64,000 nucleotides of DNA from Clostridia bacterium (GTDB lineage Bacteria; Bacillota; Clostridia; Oscillospirales; Acutalibacteraceae), in the NCBI GenBank assembly GCA_017410585.1, contig JAFQQM010000057.1:1-64000 (forward strand), read 5' to 3'. Shown here in pieces: positions 61,078 through 64,000 of the stretch. Numbering within the stretch: the first letter of the stretch is position 1; each line of letters begins with the position of its first letter. Both the position numbers and the translations under genes were made by a program. Under the pieces are notes generated by a model, which did not search any database, was not told where the DNA came from, and saw only the letters and a list, made by a program, of their open reading frames with translations.

Positions 61078-61243
61078 TTGCTGTGTTTACGGAAGCAGGT
61101 GAGAGTCCTGCACGAGCCCGTCGCCGTGATGCGCCGTTTGTTTGCGTTACCTGACCCCACTGCCGCAAGTGGGGGACAAGCCATTGGGAGACCGAGAAGG
61201 CCGGTAACCTGTTTGCGCAGAGTCGAAATACGTGGCACAGCAA
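61078..61243 (+). ncRNA. Cobalamin riboswitch
   Basis: P1 is a perfect eight-base stem, TTGCTGTG (61078-61085) with CACAGCAA (61236-61243). Inside are the conserved segments of B12 riboswitches: GGAAGCAGGTGAGAGTCC, GAGCCCGTCGCCGTGA, GCCATTGGGAGACCGAGAAGGC, and a B12-box-like GAGTCGAAATACGTGGC. It lies between the rpsR terminator and a DUF4430/ECF pair, which together account for this 311-base gene-free stretch. The hairpin that switches expression is not evident. Confidence 0.85.
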
Positions 61244-61309
61244 CCTTCACGGTATACCGCGAGCGCCGGTTTTAATGAAGGAATATCATTTGAAAAGGGG
61301 AAACTTACG

Positions 61310-61774
61310 ATGAAAAACAAAGCATTTATCCAATCGTCGGTCATCGTCCTCTTTGCAGTGCTGATTGCGGCTACGGTACTGCTTTGCGGATGCACGACCA
61401 ACCAACCGGACGAGGGCGGTAATTCCACCTCGTCATCCACCACGACCACCACTGCGGCACAGCCGCAAACGGTCGGCGAAGGGGAGACCTCCTTTGCCTT
61501 TACGGTCACCTTCTTGGACGGCACCTCCAAGCAATACACCGTCCGGACCGACAAGACCACCGTTGGCGCCGCCTTGCTGGAGGTTGGCTTGATCGCCGGT
61601 AGCGACAGCCAATACGGTTTGATGGTAGAGAGCGTTGACGGAGTGAAGTTAGACTATACGGCCGACAAGGCCTATTGGGCCTTCTACGTCGATGGTGCCT
61701 ATGCGATGAGCGGCGTGGACTCCACAGCCATCGAAAGCGACAAGGCGTACGCCTTTACAGCAACGCCGGCATGA
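61310..61774 (+). CDS. DUF4430 lipoprotein (transcobalamin-like domain)
   Basis: A 154-residue lipoprotein: signal with lipobox LCGC (C28), a Ser/Thr-rich linker (about 38-55), and a DUF4430 domain (about 60-154) with TTVGAALLEVGLI and KAYWAFYVDGAYAMSGVDS. The domain resembles the C-terminal part of transcobalamin and intrinsic factor. With a cobalamin riboswitch upstream and an S component downstream it is probably a surface corrinoid binder. Start ATG 61310 after GGGGAAA. Confidence 0.9.
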   Translation: MKNKAFIQSSVIVLFAVLIAATVLLCGCTTNQPDEGGNSTSSSTTTTTAAQPQTVGEGETSFAFTVTFLDGTSKQYTVRTDKTTVGAALLEVGLIAGSDSQYGLMVESVDGVKLDYTADKAYWAFYVDGAYAMSGVDSTAIESDKAYAFTATPA

Positions 61775-62283
61775 AGATCAATCTGAAGGAATTGGCGATC
61801 TTCTCGGTCTTGGGGGCGCTGATGTACGTTTCCAAGATGGTGATGGAGTTTTTGCCAAACGTCCACCTGCTGGCAACGCTTATTGTGGCGATGACGGTGG
61901 TCTTCCGCCAAAAAGCGCTGTATCCCATCTACGTGTTCGTGTTTCTGACCGGTCTGCTCAACGGTTTTAATCTATGGTGGTTGCCATATTTGTATATCTG
62001 GACGGTGCTTTGGGGCGTTGCTATGCTGTTGCCAAAGAAGATGCCGCCTTGGGTGGCGGCCATCGCCTATTGTCTGATAGCCGGTCTGCACGGCTTGGCT
62101 TACGGTACGCTGTACGCTCCCGCGCAGGCGCTGATGTTTCACTTGAATTTTGAGCAAACGGTGGCTTGGATCGTTGCCGGTCTGCCGTGGGATATCCTGC
62201 ACGGCATCAGCAATCTGGTCTGCGGTGTGCTCATTTTGCCGCTGGTTGCCGCCTTGCGCCAAGCCCAAAGATTGACACGTTAA
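61771..62283 (+). CDS. ECF transporter S component, probably for corrinoids
   Basis: A 170-residue protein with about five to six membrane helices; MKINLKELAIFSVLGALMYVSK is the typical N terminus of an S component and the SVLGALMYVSK run holds small residues used for T-subunit docking. Overlaps the DUF4430 gene by ATGA. The riboswitch points to cobalamin or a precursor as substrate (CblT-like); this is inferred from context. Confidence 0.85.
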   Translation: MKINLKELAIFSVLGALMYVSKMVMEFLPNVHLLATLIVAMTVVFRQKALYPIYVFVFLTGLLNGFNLWWLPYLYIWTVLWGVAMLLPKKMPPWVAAIAYCLIAGLHGLAYGTLYAPAQALMFHLNFEQTVAWIVAGLPWDILHGISNLVCGVLILPLVAALRQAQRLTR

Positions 62284-62320
62284 AAAAATCCCTTGTCTCT
62301 TTTGAGACAAGGGATTTTGC
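62283..62320. terminator. Bidirectional terminator
   Basis: AAATCCCTTGTCTC / GAGACAAGGGATTTT between convergent genes. Confidence 0.9.
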
Positions 62321-62321
62321 T

Positions 62322-63542
62322 TTACAGTTCCAAAGGCTTGCGAGTGACCCACTTGCCGCCGGTGAAGTCGGGGAAATACACCGTGTTGCCGGTGGCAATG
62401 GAGTTTTCCGAAAGCGGCGTGATGGCCATCCAAGTCGCCATATCGTACACGTCGATGGGCATCGGCTTACCTTCGGCGTAGCAATCGAAGAAAGCGTTTA
62501 GCACCAACCAATCAATGCCGTCGTGACCGGCAGGACCGTCGTATACGCCCTCTTCAATGTACTTTTTCCAGATGGGATGTTCGTACTGCTCACGCAGTTC
62601 TTCGATATTTCCCCACTTGGCTTTCCAGTTAAAATCGGCGGCCTTGTTTTCGGGGGTGTCGAGATAGACCGACTGGTTGTCTTCCAGATAGGTCGCCTTG
62701 GTGCCGTGCACTTCGAACTGACGGGAATACGCACGGGGGGTGGTGGTCTCCAGATTGATCTGGATGGTCTCACCGCCGGCGCACTTGATAAGCGTGGTCA
62801 CCATATCGCCCTGCGCAAACTTCGCGTTGGTCAGATCGTACTCGTCACCCTTCTCCCGACGGAGAAATTCGTTGAGTCCGCACGCCTTGGATGCCATGGA
62901 ATACAGGCTGACAAAACGGTTACCGCGGTTGATATTCAATACGTTGGCGATCGGGCCGATCTCGTGGGTCGGATAATTCTCGCAATTGCGATGCAGGTAA
63001 TTGTCCAAACGGTAGTGACGGATCTCGCGGCCGTAGCCGACCTCATCGCGCAGATCGTGGCAGTAACCGCCGCGGCAATGCACCACTTCGCCGAAGAGAC
63101 CCTGACGCACCATATTGAGGATCATCAGTTCGTTGCGGCCGTAGCAACAGTTTTCCAGCATCATAATGGGCGTGCCGGTCTGTTCGTAGGTATGGATGAG
63201 TTGCCAGCAATCGTCCAGCGAACCGGCACCGCCCACCTCACAAGCGACCGCTTTGCCGGCTTTCATCGCGTCGCATGCCATCTGCGTGTGCATTGCCCAC
63301 GAAGCGGCGATCATTACGGTATCCACGTCTTCGCGTGCCAGCAATTCATGGTAATCGGCGACCCGATCCGGCTCGTAACCGCGATTTTCTTTGACCGCTT
63401 CGACCATCCGATCCATACGGTCCTCATACAGATCGCAGACCGCCGTCACGCGGATATGTTCCAGATGCTGGAGTACACCGGTGTACAGACCCCAGCCACG
63501 CTGACCGAGACCGATAATTCCCAAACGGATCTCTTGTTTCAT
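62322..63542 (-). CDS. Gfo/Idh/MocA-fold protein, GH109-like
   Basis: A 406-residue protein with an N-terminal Rossmann fold (GIIGLGQRG, residues 8-16). Where oxidoreductases have the EKP motif it reads CEVGGAG, and it has ENCCYGRNELMILNMVRQGLFGE, NYPTHEIGP and NINRGNR, the pattern of GH109 alpha-N-acetylgalactosaminidases that use a tightly held NAD+. No signal peptide, so probably cytosolic. It lies 13 bases after an N-acetylhexosamine-kinase-like gene, which supports a role in GalNAc glycan use. A plain dehydrogenase remains possible. Confidence 0.8.
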   Translation of the reverse strand: MKQEIRLGIIGLGQRGWGLYTGVLQHLEHIRVTAVCDLYEDRMDRMVEAVKENRGYEPDRVADYHELLAREDVDTVMIAASWAMHTQMACDAMKAGKAVACEVGGAGSLDDCWQLIHTYEQTGTPIMMLENCCYGRNELMILNMVRQGLFGEVVHCRGGYCHDLRDEVGYGREIRHYRLDNYLHRNCENYPTHEIGPIANVLNINRGNRFVSLYSMASKACGLNEFLRREKGDEYDLTNAKFAQGDMVTTLIKCAGGETIQINLETTTPRAYSRQFEVHGTKATYLEDNQSVYLDTPENKAADFNWKAKWGNIEELREQYEHPIWKKYIEEGVYDGPAGHDGIDWLVLNAFFDCYAEGKPMPIDVYDMATWMAITPLSENSIATGNTVYFPDFTGGKWVTRKPLEL

Positions 63543-63555
63543 CGATTTGTCCTCC

Positions 63556-64000
63556 TTATTCGCAATAGGCGGCAACGATCGCCTTCATCTGTTCCCACTT
63601 GCTCTCCATATCGGCTACCAACTTGAGTTGTGTACGGCAACGGTCAAGGTTTTGGGTGGGATAATGAATACGGAAATAGGTGTCGCCCTTCAGATAATCG
63701 GCAAGGAACCGCATACCGCATTCGATGGTCATCATCTTGGCGCCCTCCGGCAACAGCATCACTTCTTCTTTCGGCAGTGAGCCGCCGCAACCGGCCAGAA
63801 AACCTTTCGCGTAGGTCTCAAACAAGGCAATGTCCATCCAGACCTTATCGAGGTCTTTTTCATCCTCGGCGGCAGTAGAGGCACCGAAGCGGATGGAATC
63901 GCCGAAATCGGTTACCGAGAAGCCGGGCATAATGGTATCCAGATCGATGACGCACAACGCCGAGCGGGTCGCTTCATCCAACAGCACGTTGTTGATCTTG
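63556..64000 (-). CDS. APH-type kinase, N-acetylhexosamine kinase-like, 5' end outside window
   Basis: The C-terminal 147 residues are seen; the frame is open to base 64000, beginning KINNVLLDE, the end of the catalytic loop (D-x-K-x-x-N). The Mg-binding Asp is in VIDLDTIMPG, followed by FGDSIRFGAST. These match NahK-type kinases that phosphorylate GalNAc or GlcNAc at C1. The nucleotide loop lies outside. It is followed at once by the GH109-like gene. Confidence 0.8.
   Translation of the reverse strand, partial: KINNVLLDEATRSALCVIDLDTIMPGFSVTDFGDSIRFGASTAAEDEKDLDKVWMDIALFETYAKGFLAGCGGSLPKEEVMLLPEGAKMMTIECGMRFLADYLKGDTYFRIHYPTQNLDRCRTQLKLVADMESKWEQMKAIVAAYCE

Overview
The window reads as chromosomal DNA of an anaerobic, spore-forming, Gram-positive Firmicute, most likely a gut-type clostridium of the Oscillospirales/Ruminococcaceae kind. 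Grounds: a dockerin-bearing surface protein; sporulation genes (cwlD-like, gerW with its DUF2953 partner); a PerR-type peroxide regulon with reverse rubrerythrin and rubredoxin; a Na+-pumping oxaloacetate decarboxylase; a glycyl radical enzyme; ECF vitamin transport subunits; and vegetative promoters close to TTGACA-N17-TATAAT almost everywhere. Base composition and codon use look even by eye. I see no insertion sequence, prophage, CRISPR array or rRNA. Gene assignments rest on reading motifs, not on database searches.

Layout. 1-1110: 3' end of a dockerin protein. 1222-5923: iron and peroxide block (feoA-feoB-small Cys-rich protein behind a near-perfect promoter with two palindromes; perR with its own box; reverse rubrerythrin; rubredoxin; ferritin). 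6035-6610: LOG-family gene. 6735-15471: long co-directional run dnaD-like, dnaC-like, PASTA pseudokinase, membrane protein, cwlD, radA, birA, epimerase. 15513-18582: AbrB-like regulator, MazF-like toxin, mntP, metallo-hydrolase, tRNA-Gln, YfcE phosphodiesterase. 18631-20931: secreted transglutaminase-like protein and a small Cys-rich protein. 21170-26665: oxaloacetate decarboxylase pump followed by a soluble fumarate-reductase-like pair. 26701-27510: YwaF-like membrane protein. 27740-32161: glycyl radical enzyme, its activase, a ParA ATPase and a Lys/Ala-rich disordered protein in one unit. 32198-33699: pantothenate uptake and kinase. 33847-37945: DUF1858, trmK, nif3-like, rqcH, LUD gene. 38049-40291: BlaI/M56 module with a third membrane gene. 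40332-43056: tatD, metG. 43216-52427: lipoprotein, two-component system, yqhQ, prmC, ytfI/gerW, M16C peptidase. 52442-56812: cysteine desulfidase, ferredoxin-thioredoxin-reductase-like protein, DUF5058, membrane protein, M20 peptidase. 56850-59742: GH25, YjjG-like HAD, prfB. 59936-60998: rpsF-ssb-rpsR. 61045-62283: cobalamin riboswitch, DUF4430 lipoprotein, ECF S component. 62322-64000: GH109-like protein and a truncated N-acetylhexosamine-kinase-like gene.

The strongest leads for something undescribed are: (1) the glycyl radical enzyme operon that carries its own ParA ATPase and a low-complexity partner, reminiscent of McdAB-type cargo positioning but without shell genes; (2) a membrane pseudokinase with PASTA domains that has lost the catalytic Lys, HRD and DFG residues; and (3) the five-gene cysteine/thiol cluster with two uncharacterised membrane proteins that could form a transporter.
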